Shown piece by piece: positions 19,556-29,046 of a stretch of DNA of 35,892 nucleotides. Source of the stretch: Cladosporium sp. IMV 00045 (lineage: Eukaryota; Ascomycota; Dothideomycetes; Cladosporiales; Cladosporiaceae); NCBI GenBank assembly GCA_001931905.2, contig MSJI02000693.1, forward strand, positions 1 to 35,892, read 5' to 3'. The translations under genes were made by a program, and so were the position numbers. Every line of letters begins with the position of its first letter. The first letter of the stretch is position 1. Below the pieces are notes generated by a model. That model searched no databases. It saw only the letters and a list, made by a program, of their open reading frames with translations, and was not told the origin of the DNA.

Positions 19556-21904
19556 ATGTTGGTCTCGAGCATTGGCTCTGCAAGCATTGCCACCACGGAA
19601 GGATCAAGTATAGCCAGCCGAAGCCTCAGAATAACACACATGTGTTCGTGTTGCAACAAGCGACTAGTACGCCTCGGAACCACCTTGAGAAAAAGCAACG
19701 TCTTCCTCTGTACAGAGCCTTACCGAGACGGGAAGTCGGCATCTACATTGATGGTATATTTTGCAGGTGTGCTCGGGATCTCCCACGATGGCTCGACATT
19801 CGAACGGCCTTCGAACTACGCTCCAAAGCTCTCAGCACTCGTTCATGTTGCACGGCTGTGTCTTCTCGAAGCGACGTTGCCGCGATTCGGTTATCCGCGC
19901 TTGGGCTGGGATGTTCGTCCCTGTCTTGGGCAGCAGAAGGCTTTGAACAGAGTCAGGGAGGCCTTCTTGTGTCAAGGCAGCGCCGCGCCTGTGGGAGAAC
20001 TGCTAAGCCTCCGTGCGTATGGCCGGGCCGTGTCCCGAACCGACGGTCCTACTTTCCGCGTGGACTGGTCTAGCGACGGCAGCAGCGTCCGGTGGGACGG
20101 CGGTGAGCTCACTATGTCACATTTTCGAGGCATCGGGCACGAAACCCTAAATCTCGTGCACCAATCTATAAGAGATCTTTTTGGTGTGAGATCACCCAGC
20201 CTGGATCTCAATTTACTGCAGGACAGGATGTCTGAGCACAAGAACGGTTACTCTTTTGTGCACGACAACAGGAATGGCCTCAGTCACGGGTACTTAGAGG
20301 CTTCCGAAAAAGTCTGTGCCGATCCGGTCCGCAATTTGATGACACGGAATGGATGGAACCAAAGGGCAGTCAAACGATTCCTGAAGAAGGAGGAAAAAGT
20401 TGCTTGAAAATATCATGCTCATGATGTACTTACGTGGCGGACAGGCGCCCAGAATCACGGAAAATTCTTCAGCATGCTATGTTGGAACGGAGCTTCATCA
20501 TCGAGAGGTCTCTACGTTCACGATGGGTCGATGTTGTACATCACAAGACACTCTAAAGCCAGGAAAAGCACTAATCAGGAGTTCCAAGTTGCTCGTTATC
20601 TTCCGGTCAAGGACTCTCTCGCTCTGGCCACGTATCTCATTTACATACGTCCTCTGGCGGATATGATGCACCGCTCTTGCTTCGGCACGAGCAGAGATCG
20701 CAAATATCTTTTCTCCTCGGTAGAAGATCCCGACAAACATTGGAGACCCAGTCGCCTCACCGCTGTGTTAAGGAAGTTGACCAAGGATGTTGCTGGAGTC
20801 GAACTTGGCGTTCAAGTTTACCGACAGCTTTCGATCGCTATAACCGAGCGACATCTAGCTCACATATGTAAACCGTTCAACCGTTTCGACGACAAGACGG
20901 CAAATGCAGATCTTGATGTAGCTCTTGCGTGGCAAAGTGGACATCGTCCCATGCAACGAGGAACATCGTATGGCATTGATGCTGCCTACCCGGACTCCTT
21001 GCAGCCTGCACTCTTGAGGGTGTACAGATGGACGTCTGATGTTTGGCACAGGTTTCTTGATGGGGCCGAAGAAAAGAACACCAGTGTAGCCAGATCGTCG
21101 ACCGGCAATGGCATCGATCGCGAGGCGAGACCACGAAAACGTCGACGTACTAAGCAAGTGGCGACGCACTCAAGGACGCCAGCATCTTGTGGGAGTGGCC
21201 TCCAATCTACACCAATATATGTTGGCATGTCTCCGCCCCTGGATGATGGTGCAATAAGACAAAGATCTGCGCAATCCACTACCCCATGTCTTGCTGGCTC
21301 AGGTGAACTTGAGGCCTTAGTAGATATTTCCAGAGACCGCGTAGCTGCCTTGACACCTGCATTATCTATGCCGGCTTCGCCCCTACTCAGCGACTTGGCA
21401 AAATCACCCCAAAGAGGCGATTACAACTGTGCGAATGTGAGACAGGCGTCCGGACATGCAACGAGTCCGATTGATGACGGTCCGCAGTTTGAATATCTTC
21501 TCGACTTCAAGCTTCTGGTCTGCAAAAAGCATGGATATGCTATTCGAAACATTCGACGGCATTTGACAGAACTGCATCCAGAGTATAAGGCGGCCAACAA
21601 AGCAGCCATTCGCAAGTTTGCCGATATTGAGATTGCTGCTCCTGAGTCTGTAGCGCTTCCCACTTCTGCAATTGCCCCTTTTGTCTGTCTCGAAGCACCA
21701 GCATCTGCTTATCTTTGCACAGGAGTCCATGAAACTTGTGGTTATATCAGCGCTTGCGATAAGAAGTTAGCCCGCCACTGGAGAAGCGTCCATGGGAATA
21801 GTCCGAAGTTTGACAAGAGAGAGCATTGCAAGAAGGTCATGGCACAGTCTTTTTGCCCAGTCAAACAGACGCCGCGTTGGTTCCTACTCTATTATTCTGC
21901 CTGA
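19556..21904 (+). pseudogene. Fragment 2: tyrosine-recombinase-like core with C-terminal zinc fingers, frameshifted
   Basis: Three plus frames join end to end: 19556-20407, about 20400-20470, and 20474-21904. Homology to fragment 1 begins near 19720. The catalytic part resembles a tyrosine recombinase: box I GGQAPRITEN with Arg at 20451-20453 and a following CWNGA; a strand with HSKARKSTN; box II VYRQLSIAITERH with Arg at 20822-20824; QSGH with His at 20942-20944; and Tyr at 20969-20971, exactly nine residues after that His, as in XerD-type enzymes. A basic linker (RPRKRRRTKQ) and two Cys/His clusters follow (VCKKHGYAI...H, and CTGVHETCGYI...HWRSVHG), OrsD/DUF3505-like. The frame ends just after SFCPVKQTPRWFLLYYSA. 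Frameshifts near 20400 and 20470 make it non-functional as it stands. Similar proteins elsewhere in fungi continue into other domains; that part is not here. Confidence 0.7.
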
Positions 21905-21929
21905 AACGCTTCGCGTTTCGGCAGAATAA

Positions 21930-22640
21930 TGGAGTTTTTCCAATGTGGCACTTCGAAACGCGTTACTACCTTCACCCAAATTTGGGAACGCGGGGCGTTT
22001 CCAAAACTGGGAGAAATGGTAGAAATGCAACGCTACCGGAAATGTGCACCCAGTTAAGGCGTTGTGTGCATGTGAAATGCGTCGCGCATCTGACTACAGG
22101 TAATGGAGGATTTTCAATGTGGCACCTCGAAATGCGTTACTGCCTTCACCCAATTTTGGAAACGCGGAGCGTTTAGAAAATGACGAAAACGCAACGCTAA
22201 CGTTACCAGGAATGTGCACCCAGCTAGGGTAATGTGTGCATGTGAAATGCGTCGCGCATCCGGTTCCAGGTAATCCATCGCTAGCGACCCGTTGCAACAT
22301 CCAAGAATAAGAGTTCCCGTAAAATGCTGGAACCGTGTCGCGTTATCAGCTGTTGGAAATGCAACGCTAGCGACGCATTTCGAGATCTGTGATCGATCCG
22401 CAACGTAAAACACTTGAAATGCGTCGCATTTCGCAGCTAGAGAAGCACGTCGCTAGCGATGCGTTACGAGGTGCTTTGTTACTTTATATTGTTGCATGTT
22501 GAACAGTGTCGCGTTCCGAAGATTTAGAAGCGTGCCGCTAGCGACGCATATCAACCCACCCCGCTGTAGATTCACTCTAAGTGCGACGCCTTCCATTTGC
22601 CGAAAAGCATCGCCACCTACGCGGTGTACGCGGTCTCGTC
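21930..22640. repeat. Tandem array of about 86-bp units with CGCTAGCG palindromes
   Basis: CGCTAGCG occurs at 22279, 22365, 22451 and 22536, a spacing of 86, 86 and 85 bp. Decayed forms lie at 22031 (CGCTACCG) and 22195 (CGCTAACG), on the same beat. Each unit also carries a second conserved block about 55 bp in (GTGTCGCGTT, GCGTCGCATT, GTGTCGCGTT) and a GAAATGCAA/GAAGCACGT end. A longer 174-bp duplication (two units) is visible: CAATGTGGCACNTCGAAA starts at 21941 and again at 22115. GAAATGCGTCGCATTTC at 22416-22432 is a near-perfect palindrome. The array fills the gap between two element fragments. Confidence 0.75.
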
Positions 22641-22779
22641 AAGCTTGCAAGTGCTTGCAGCAAACGTGTCGCACAACGCACACAGATTTCCACAGCTTCA
22701 CCGCCTCATCTAAATCCTTCATTGAGTTGGTATGCTCTGTTCACGAACGATCTCTATGTAAGAACGATATCGATGAAAA
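22641..22779. other. Upstream region of fragment 3
   Basis: Unassigned bases between the end of the array and the ATG of fragment 3; likely its promoter and leader, with an A-rich GATGAAAAATG context at the start. Confidence 0.35.
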
Positions 22780-24056
22780 ATGTCGAAGTCAAATGTTTCC
22801 GACGCATGGAACGATTTGTCGCCCGATGAGATCTGTCGACGGCTGAGCGACCTCGGTCTAGTCTTGTGCGAAGCCGATGGAATTCTTGTCTGCGTCCACT
22901 GCAGATACGCCCTGCAACCTTCTGGTCAGACTGTCTCGAAACTCCTGTGGGAGAAACACTCTCTGCCTGCCAAAGATCGAGCTGGCCTGAACGCATTCGT
23001 ACGCAGCCTAGAGCTGCAAGACCCCAATGCACTACCGCCTTGTCCAGATGGTTCTCCAGCTCACCAACACCTTCTAGTTCAACGTGGGGTGACTTGCCTC
23101 CAATGCCGCTACCGAACAACTAGCTCAAATCTCCTACAACGCCACATGGCCAAAGAGCACGGGCAAAGGAAATGTCACACCGAAAGTGACAAGGGCACGC
23201 TCTGGGCCGAGGCCAGTTTGCAGAGCTGGTCTCAAAATGGGAAACGAGAGTTCTGGGTCGTTGCTACTAGGCAGGAAGAAGGACCTCCGGTTGTGGAACA
23301 ATCTCCGCGAAGGAAGAGGAGGCTGTCACAAATACGTAAAGAGGAAGCCGAGCGCGTAGCCCGGCGCCAACACTCCATGGAAGCAGGCGATAGAGAGGAT
23401 CCGTTACTATCCAGCAACTGGATGCGTCGCACTGGCTGGACAAATTTGTTCTCAGGTACGGATCGGTCTGTCTTGGTCGCATTGTCGAGACCTCCGGCGG
23501 CACGCGCTGGCGGCTTCGATATGGGTGGTGAACATGGGGAAAAGGTCGTGTTCTCCGCTACGGACGAGAGAAGACTGGCCTTGGTGGGCGATGCAATCGA
23601 CCGATTTTTCGAGCGGTGTGAGGATACCTCGCGTCACACCGATCATTCACTTCGCTGTTGGCTTCGTAGCCACTTTCTCGGCCGGTCCTACAAGTCGCCG
23701 TTCGAACTCCCAAGCCGCGTCTCTACACGTACGCGATATCGTTCGTTGTGGAAAAGGATGGTTTACTTCTGCGTCCGCGTTCATCTCCTCGGAGAAAGCG
23801 TGTACAAAGACGTTTTGCATCTCCCTTTTTCTGTCGATCTGCAGCTTTCGACCGAGCGGCTCTGGTCCGAGTTTGTGGATACTGCAAATGCCTCGTCTGA
23901 CGCATGTCGCGAGTTGCCATCAGAGCAATTGATTCCGTCTCAGCCGACCGCATGCCCTGGTAGACGGCGCAGGAAGGGCGGTCATGCATTTGTTGCACCA
24001 CTGTCCGACGTCGACCTTCGACCATCCGCGGCTGCCTCTCGTGACGACATCACCGA
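22780..24056 (+). pseudogene. Fragment 3: N-terminal part of the recombinase-like element protein, cut by hAT
   Basis: From the ATG at 22780 the frame runs 425 codons to the hAT border. Residues 38-60 and 106-127 hold two zinc-finger-like sites: CVHCRYAL...H, and CLQCRYRT with RHMAKEH. A basic stretch (SPRRKRRLSQIRKEEAERVA) may be a nuclear signal. The segment FFERCEDTSRHTDHSLRCWL, SFELPSR-type spacing and RYRSLWKRMVYFCVRV resembles the helical N-terminal (core-binding) part that precedes the catalytic domain in this family; the same segment recurs at 32326. The frame continues to 24201 only because it reads into the transposon end. The middle, catalytic and C-terminal parts expected after it are absent. 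The visible part itself has no stop, so the break is due to rearrangement. Confidence 0.7.
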
Positions 24057-24077
24057 CAGTGAACTTATTGGTTCGGT
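24057..24077 (+). repeat. hAT left terminal inverted repeat
   Basis: A 21-bp terminal repeat starting CAGTGAACTTATTGG, identical as reverse complement to 26707-26727. Subterminal GGTT/GGTTCGG words recur inside both ends. Confidence 0.88.
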
Positions 24078-24339
24078 CAATCTGGTTTTTGTGGTTCAGT
24101 TGGTAGGTTTTCGTAGGTTACGGTTCGGCCTTGGTCATGTTTCTGGTTGTTTCGGTTCAAAGACTTCGGTTTCCATTGGAAACCAGTACCCAATGCGGTA
24201 ACCTTCGCGTGCCAATCATCGGAGACATCGAGCTGCTGTACGTATGTAGGTACGTACCTCAGCTCAGCGTAGCGCGTCCTCCGACGCGATCATGTCGTGT
24301 TGTATGCAACAGAAGTCGGATTCATAGAGAGCATCACTC

Positions 24340-26584
24340 ATGATGTCGTTCCTTAATATGTCTGGCGCCGCTACCGACCTCACCGTCCTCAACCCCGAGC
24401 ATGAAGACTTCGATGAAGCCGAACGTCTTGATCGGTTCAAGATCTGTGGCGTTGAGTATCTACGGTCAGACTCACTGGCAGGTCTCAAGGAGTCGCGAGT
24501 CAAGAAATCATCGATCTGGCGCTTTGGTGAGAAGCTCCTTGGTGTCAGAGATAGAAAGGAAGTATATTACTGCTACCAGTGTGAACGGCAGAAGAGAAAG
24601 CAACTTCTGCCGAAGCTCAGCGGTAACACCGGCGCGCATCAGCATCTCCTTCGTCATCATAACATCGACGGTGACGGTCGACCCAAGTCTCATCCTCCCG
24701 CAGGCCAGCATGGCATCGATGAGAATACGTTCACGCTGGTGTCGGTGGCGAAGAAGTCGGAGTTCCAGCGTCTGCTCATCAGATGGCTGGTATACTGTCA
24801 CATCTGCATCTCTATGGTAGAGAACGGGTACTTCAGAGATCTCGTTGCATACCTCAACAAAGGACTCGCGGCTTTGCTTCCATTAGCCCAAGCAACGATC
24901 CGTAAGTGGATCATGAATGCGCACCAGGAAGAGAAAGAGAAGGTCAATGAAGAGATGAGGACATCTATCAGCGGTATACACATCTCTTTCGACATGTGGA
25001 CGTCGCCAAACTATCTTGCAATGCTCTCAGTCTTTGCGCACTACCTGGACAAAGGCGGTGCTCGTCGGAGCCGCCTCATCGGCTTCAAGCGTGTACTTGG
25101 AGCGCACACTGGAGAGAACCAAGCTGCACTGATCGTTGAGACCCTCCACGAGTACGGCAAGACGCGGTATTTCATGAGTGACAACGCAAGCAGCAACGAC
25201 ACCTGCGTAGATGCCGTTCTAAAGACCATCTCGCCGGAGCTTGCGACCGCACAGCGGAAAGAACGTAGACTCCGTTGCCTCGGACACGTTGTCAACCTAT
25301 GCGCCCGTGCTCTACTCATCGGGAGAGAATCGAAGAAGACATTGCGAAAGCTTGAATACGTCAGCGAAGAAGAGTCGGGGGGTATATGGCGATCGCGCGG
25401 ACCCGTGGGAAAGCTTCACAACATCATCAAGTACATTCGCTGGACGCCTCAACGGCGCGAGCAGTTTGCAAGCATTAGGATAAGAGGGGAGCTTGCAAAG
25501 TTGGATGAACTCGAGGTAAGTATGAGATGTACAGCAGTCGCCATGCCTACACGGCGGACCAGCTCGAATTGGCCGGCTGATCTTGAAGCAGCTTATTGAA
25601 GACAACGATACCCGTTGGAATAGCTTCTTCATGGCTATCGGACGTGCACTCAACGTCAGGGAGCGGATTGTCGAGTTCTGTTACCAACACCAAGCCGTAG
25701 GGGCTGACCGCCGGTTGGAAGACGATACCTTGAGCAGGTGCGAATGGGATCAATTGGAACGACTGTACACTTTGCTTGAGGACTTTTACGCCACCACTAT
25801 GGTGAACGAAGGTCACCGAAAGGCTTTCCTGTTCGACTGGTTTCCCTCACTACACGTTCTCTTGAACGAGATCGATACGCATCGCAACTGTTTCAAAAGG
25901 GAGCGGGGATTTGAAGAGCTTGCCGAAAGCTGCGAGGCCGCCTGGGCCAAATGCGAGAAGTACTACATCAGCGCCGACGAGTCGCCGTTACTATACGCGG
26001 CCACGATGCTTTGTCCATGGTATAAGCTTGCTTGGTTTGAGCAAGAATGGACAGACAGTACTCAGGTGGGCTGGGTATCCAATGTACGTGGCTACGTTGA
26101 GAAGCTGTGGCAGTCTGAGTACAAACCATCGAATGTGAGACCGAAGCCTTGGGTAGCCGCAGGCTTGCCTTCGACCTTCCGTGATTCACCTTTTGCCAGG
26201 CAGGCGGAAGCGAAGCGTTTGAAGCTCTCTCACAGCCCTGCCAGCATAGACGAGCTCACAGCGTACCTGGCGCTCGATCCTATTGAAGAAGGCGCTGTGG
26301 ACCCGGTTCAATACTGGCTCGAGCGACGCTTCCAATTTCCGAACCTGTCAAAGCTGGCCTTCGACACGCTTGCCATACCTCCGATGGCTGACGACAACGA
26401 GCGCTCATTCAGTTCCGCGCGAGACTTGATCAGCTACCGCCGCAATCGTCTGAAGGAGGACATAGTAGAGGCTTCCGAATGTCTTCACAATTGGTACGGA
26501 CGTCCTGAAGCAAACGCGGGTCCAGTGAGTGGAAATGGCGTCTGGGGGAACGAAGAAACAGGAATCACAACGGAAGATATGTAG
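24340..26584 (+). CDS. hAT transposase, two exons
   Basis: Exons 24340-25515 and 25592-26584 give 722 residues. The 76-bp intron has GTAAGT, a CTGAT-like branch and CAG, and joins DELE to LIEDNDTRWN in frame. Domains: BED-type zinc finger at about 58-107 (YCYQCERQKRK, then HQHLLRHH); RNase H-like catalytic core with FDMWTSPN (Asp 218), MSDNASSNDTC (Asp 281) and ERSFSSAR (Glu 662), the three acidic residues known for hAT enzymes; CLGHVVNLC, part of the conserved hAT core; and the C-terminal dimerisation region (VQYWLERRFQFPNLSKLAFD). All key residues are present and no stop or frameshift interrupts it, so it could be active. It should cut and join the element's own ends in the nucleus. Confidence 0.9.
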
Positions 26585-26706
26585 ACAGATTGAAAATGGA
26601 GAATTTTGCGGTACTTGCCTGTTTGGGAAGTGGTTTCCAATGGTCATTTTGGTTCACGAAATCTCGTAAAGTGGTTGGTTCGGTTTTGACCCCAAAACCG
26701 TAACCA

Positions 26707-26727
26707 ACCGAACCAATAAGTTCACTG
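26707..26727 (-). repeat. hAT right terminal inverted repeat
   Basis: Reverse complement of the left end over 21 bp with no mismatch; CACTG at 26723-26727 marks the outer end. Confidence 0.88.
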
Positions 26728-28296
26728 CCTCGTTCGTCTCACAAAAGGACGCAATCGACGTTGCCACCACTCTCTCCACAACTTTGCCGAGGCGGCTGAG
26801 TAGGCTGATGACACGATATGCCTTGGCAACCGTGTAGGTAGGCTTGCCTTGCTTCCGCAGCAGGATCCCTTTGGCTGTCTTCCAGGCGCACGGGTGGAAC
26901 CCAAGTCTGATGCAACCTTGGACCAGTGGAACGATCCGTTCCTCCGCCCACTGCCACAGCAGCCGGAGCGCTTTGGAGCCGACGCTGTCCAGTCCTGGTG
27001 CTTTTTTGACCGGTTGTGCGAAAAGGGCTTCCTGCACGGCTTTGGCGGCAACGTGGACAACAGTATCCGGTATAGCGATGTCGTCGCCAACGTCCGTCTG
27101 GCGCGGAAAGGCTTGGCTCATAAACACCTCTTCCTTCTCCTCGGCGCTCGATGCCATTGAATCTGGCTGGCCCTCGGAGCCACTAACATTGATGGCTGGC
27201 GTATACGAAGGCGTCTGCAGCTTGCTGTAACGCAGTGCCTTCCAGCATCTGCCACTGTCGACAACGTTTTGCGCGTCGTCATCCGTTGGGAATAATCCCT
27301 CCAAGAAGCGTTCCCAGGTCTCGCACTCCGCTCTCCGGATGTGGCAGTAATATGCATTTCTGATTTGGCGATATTCGGTGAAGTGCACAGTCCCTTCCTT
27401 GAACTGGCGTCGGGCTTGGCAAAATCTCATTCTTTCCTGCTTGATCTCATATGTCCACCATCGCTTCGATCGCGCGTGTAGGGGCTCTCTCGGAGCGTGT
27501 CTGTCGAGGACTGCCTTGAGGCTGTCTTGGATCCAACACGCTTCGCCTTCAAGATCGTCCGCTGCCGTGCTGACTCCGAGACATGCCCTTTCTCGATCAA
27601 GCTGATCCCAGTGTCGCACTGTTTCTACAAGTCTTTGCTCATCCGCGAGTAGCTTGTCGATGCTCCAGCTGGACATTACCGGTCGTTCATTGGTGTGTGT
27701 GGCGATATACGGCGGGGTCCACGAAAAGACAATCAATTCATGATCCGACGGGGTGGCTGAGTCCGCGTCGACCTCCCACATAGGCAGTCTTCCGACACTT
27801 ATGTTGCTCAGCGTTAGGTCGATTACCGCCTCGTTGGCTGGTCGTTGTTGTTGATGATCAGTCCGTGGTCCTCTATGAGCTTTTCTGTCGTTCCGGCGTT
27901 GCATCGCCTCGCCACCCACGGGTCCCACGCCGGGCTACGCGCATTGAAGTCTCCGGTGAGGATGACTCGTCCCTCTATCAACTGCGACAAGTCCAAACGA
28001 TCGATTGCGTAGCCGCCGTCTGCCATCCTCGCCCGGTTGTATATGTTAACCAATCTCGTACGGCGTACTTTTCTCCGCCGCTGGGTCTCCCACATGTCCA
28101 AGCATTGCACATATGGGCTGCTGACCGGGTCCGTCCTCTCCTCCAGCACGTACCAGTCCAGCATATCGTTCCTGATGGCCAGCGCCACTCTCATCTCTCC
28201 CGTCAAACATTCTGACCATCTAATCTGAAAGCCCGGGTGGCTGACGTCATTCTTTCTACCGACGTAGGTGGACTGATTGACAAGCTGTTGCCGCTA
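26728..28296 (-). mobile_element. Tad-like LINE C: endonuclease end and start of reverse transcriptase, cut by hAT
   Basis: Reading the minus strand from about 28296 to 26728: an endonuclease C-terminal part (VILTGDFNARSPAWDPW with the expected GDFN; then a frameshift near 27835; then VIDLTLSNISVG and ATPSDHELIVFSW with the SDH motif), a helical linker (YEIKQERMRFCQARRQF), and the first RT motifs (KAPGLDSVGSKAL, AWKTAKGILLRK, AYRVISLLSRLGKVVERVVA). The reading stops at FCETNEA, exactly at the hAT end, so the catalytic RT motifs and RNase H are gone. The family differs from LINE B (GKVVERVVA against GKLLEAVVA context). It is dead by frameshift and truncation. The 28296 limit is the upstream in-frame TAG. 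Confidence 0.8.
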
Positions 28297-29046
28297 TTGC
28301 CATGGCGGCGCTGGTGCGCAAGGCGGTTAGCGCCAGTAGGGTTGCCGCGACCCGTCGAGCACTCTTGAAGTGGCGCTTTGATATGTCACTATGCGAAAGG
28401 TTTTCTTTGCACAGATGGCAGGAGTATGGTCGGTTGCCCGTATCTACTTCCGGTCAATACGCTGAAATAATAAGGTTTTTGAGAAAATGACCAACAGATG
28501 GCGCTTCAAATTCTTCGCGTGCAAGTAGAAATTATTGCAGTGCGGACAAAGGTACTGTCCGTCGGCATGTTTTTGAGAACTATGCTTTTGCAAGTTTGTG
28601 CACTGCCGGAGACAGGAGGGTTGGGTCGGCTACTAAAGTATCTCAGCGGGAAATACGTCGCATTTCCCGCTTCGCGCACGGCCCGGCGTTTGTTGCACTG
28701 GGGAAAGGGAAACGCGTAGGGTTTTAGGGTTAGTGGTTCATTGACTTAAGTTATTCCGTGTGAGAATATCTTGTAGAGAGGGATCCGCGCCGCCTTTGCA
28801 GGATGGCCTTGCTGGGCGGCAAAGCCGTAAAGAAGTCTGTACATCTCGTCATTATCCCAGTTTGTCGGCGGCTCTTCGCGGATATGGCATTGGATCACGA
28901 TGACGAATGGCCGCTTGAAGAGGGGCGTGAGGGGTTGATCATGGAAGATATGGACGAACAAGATGACAGGCAGCAACACACTTTGCTTCCAATTTAGCTC
29001 TGCTTCTACAATTATCTGTCTCAATACTAATCAGCTTGTGCTAACG
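28297..29046. other. Intergenic; array-like inverted repeat and telomere-like words
   Basis: GCGGGAAAT-ACGTCGC-ATTTCCCGC at about 28647-28671 is a perfect 9-bp stem with a 7-base loop. Its core GAAATACGTCGCATTTC differs by one base from the palindrome in the 86-bp array (22416-22432). TAGGGTTTTAGGGTTAG at 28717-28733 resembles telomere repeats. No coding frame is supported. The right part should hold the promoter of the ComA-like gene. Confidence 0.5.

Larger units (their letters stand above)
24057..26727 (+). mobile_element. hAT transposon, complete (2,671 bp)
   Basis: The element is bounded by a perfect 21-bp inverted repeat that begins CAGTGAACTTATTGG (24057-24077 and 26707-26727), and the CAGTG start is typical of hAT elements. 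It encodes one apparently intact transposase with a single intron. The 8-bp flanks are ATCACCGA on the left and CCTCGTTC on the right, so the usual 8-bp target duplication is absent. The left flank is a zinc-finger/recombinase-like gene and the right flank a LINE, neither of which resumes on the other side. Confidence 0.88.

Noticed and set aside
21930..22640. CRISPR-like reading of the CGCTAGCG array
   Set aside because: The genome is eukaryotic, similarity extends across whole units rather than to short repeats with unique spacers, and units are far too long.
17973..24056. Starship captain (DUF3435) interpretation
   Set aside because: The motifs differ from the DUF3435 family as far as I can judge, and the protein carries OrsD-like fingers. 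No cargo structure is visible in the window.
24049..26735. 8-bp target duplication for the hAT element
   Set aside because: ATCACCGA and CCTCGTTC do not match, and shifting the ends by a few bases does not produce a match.
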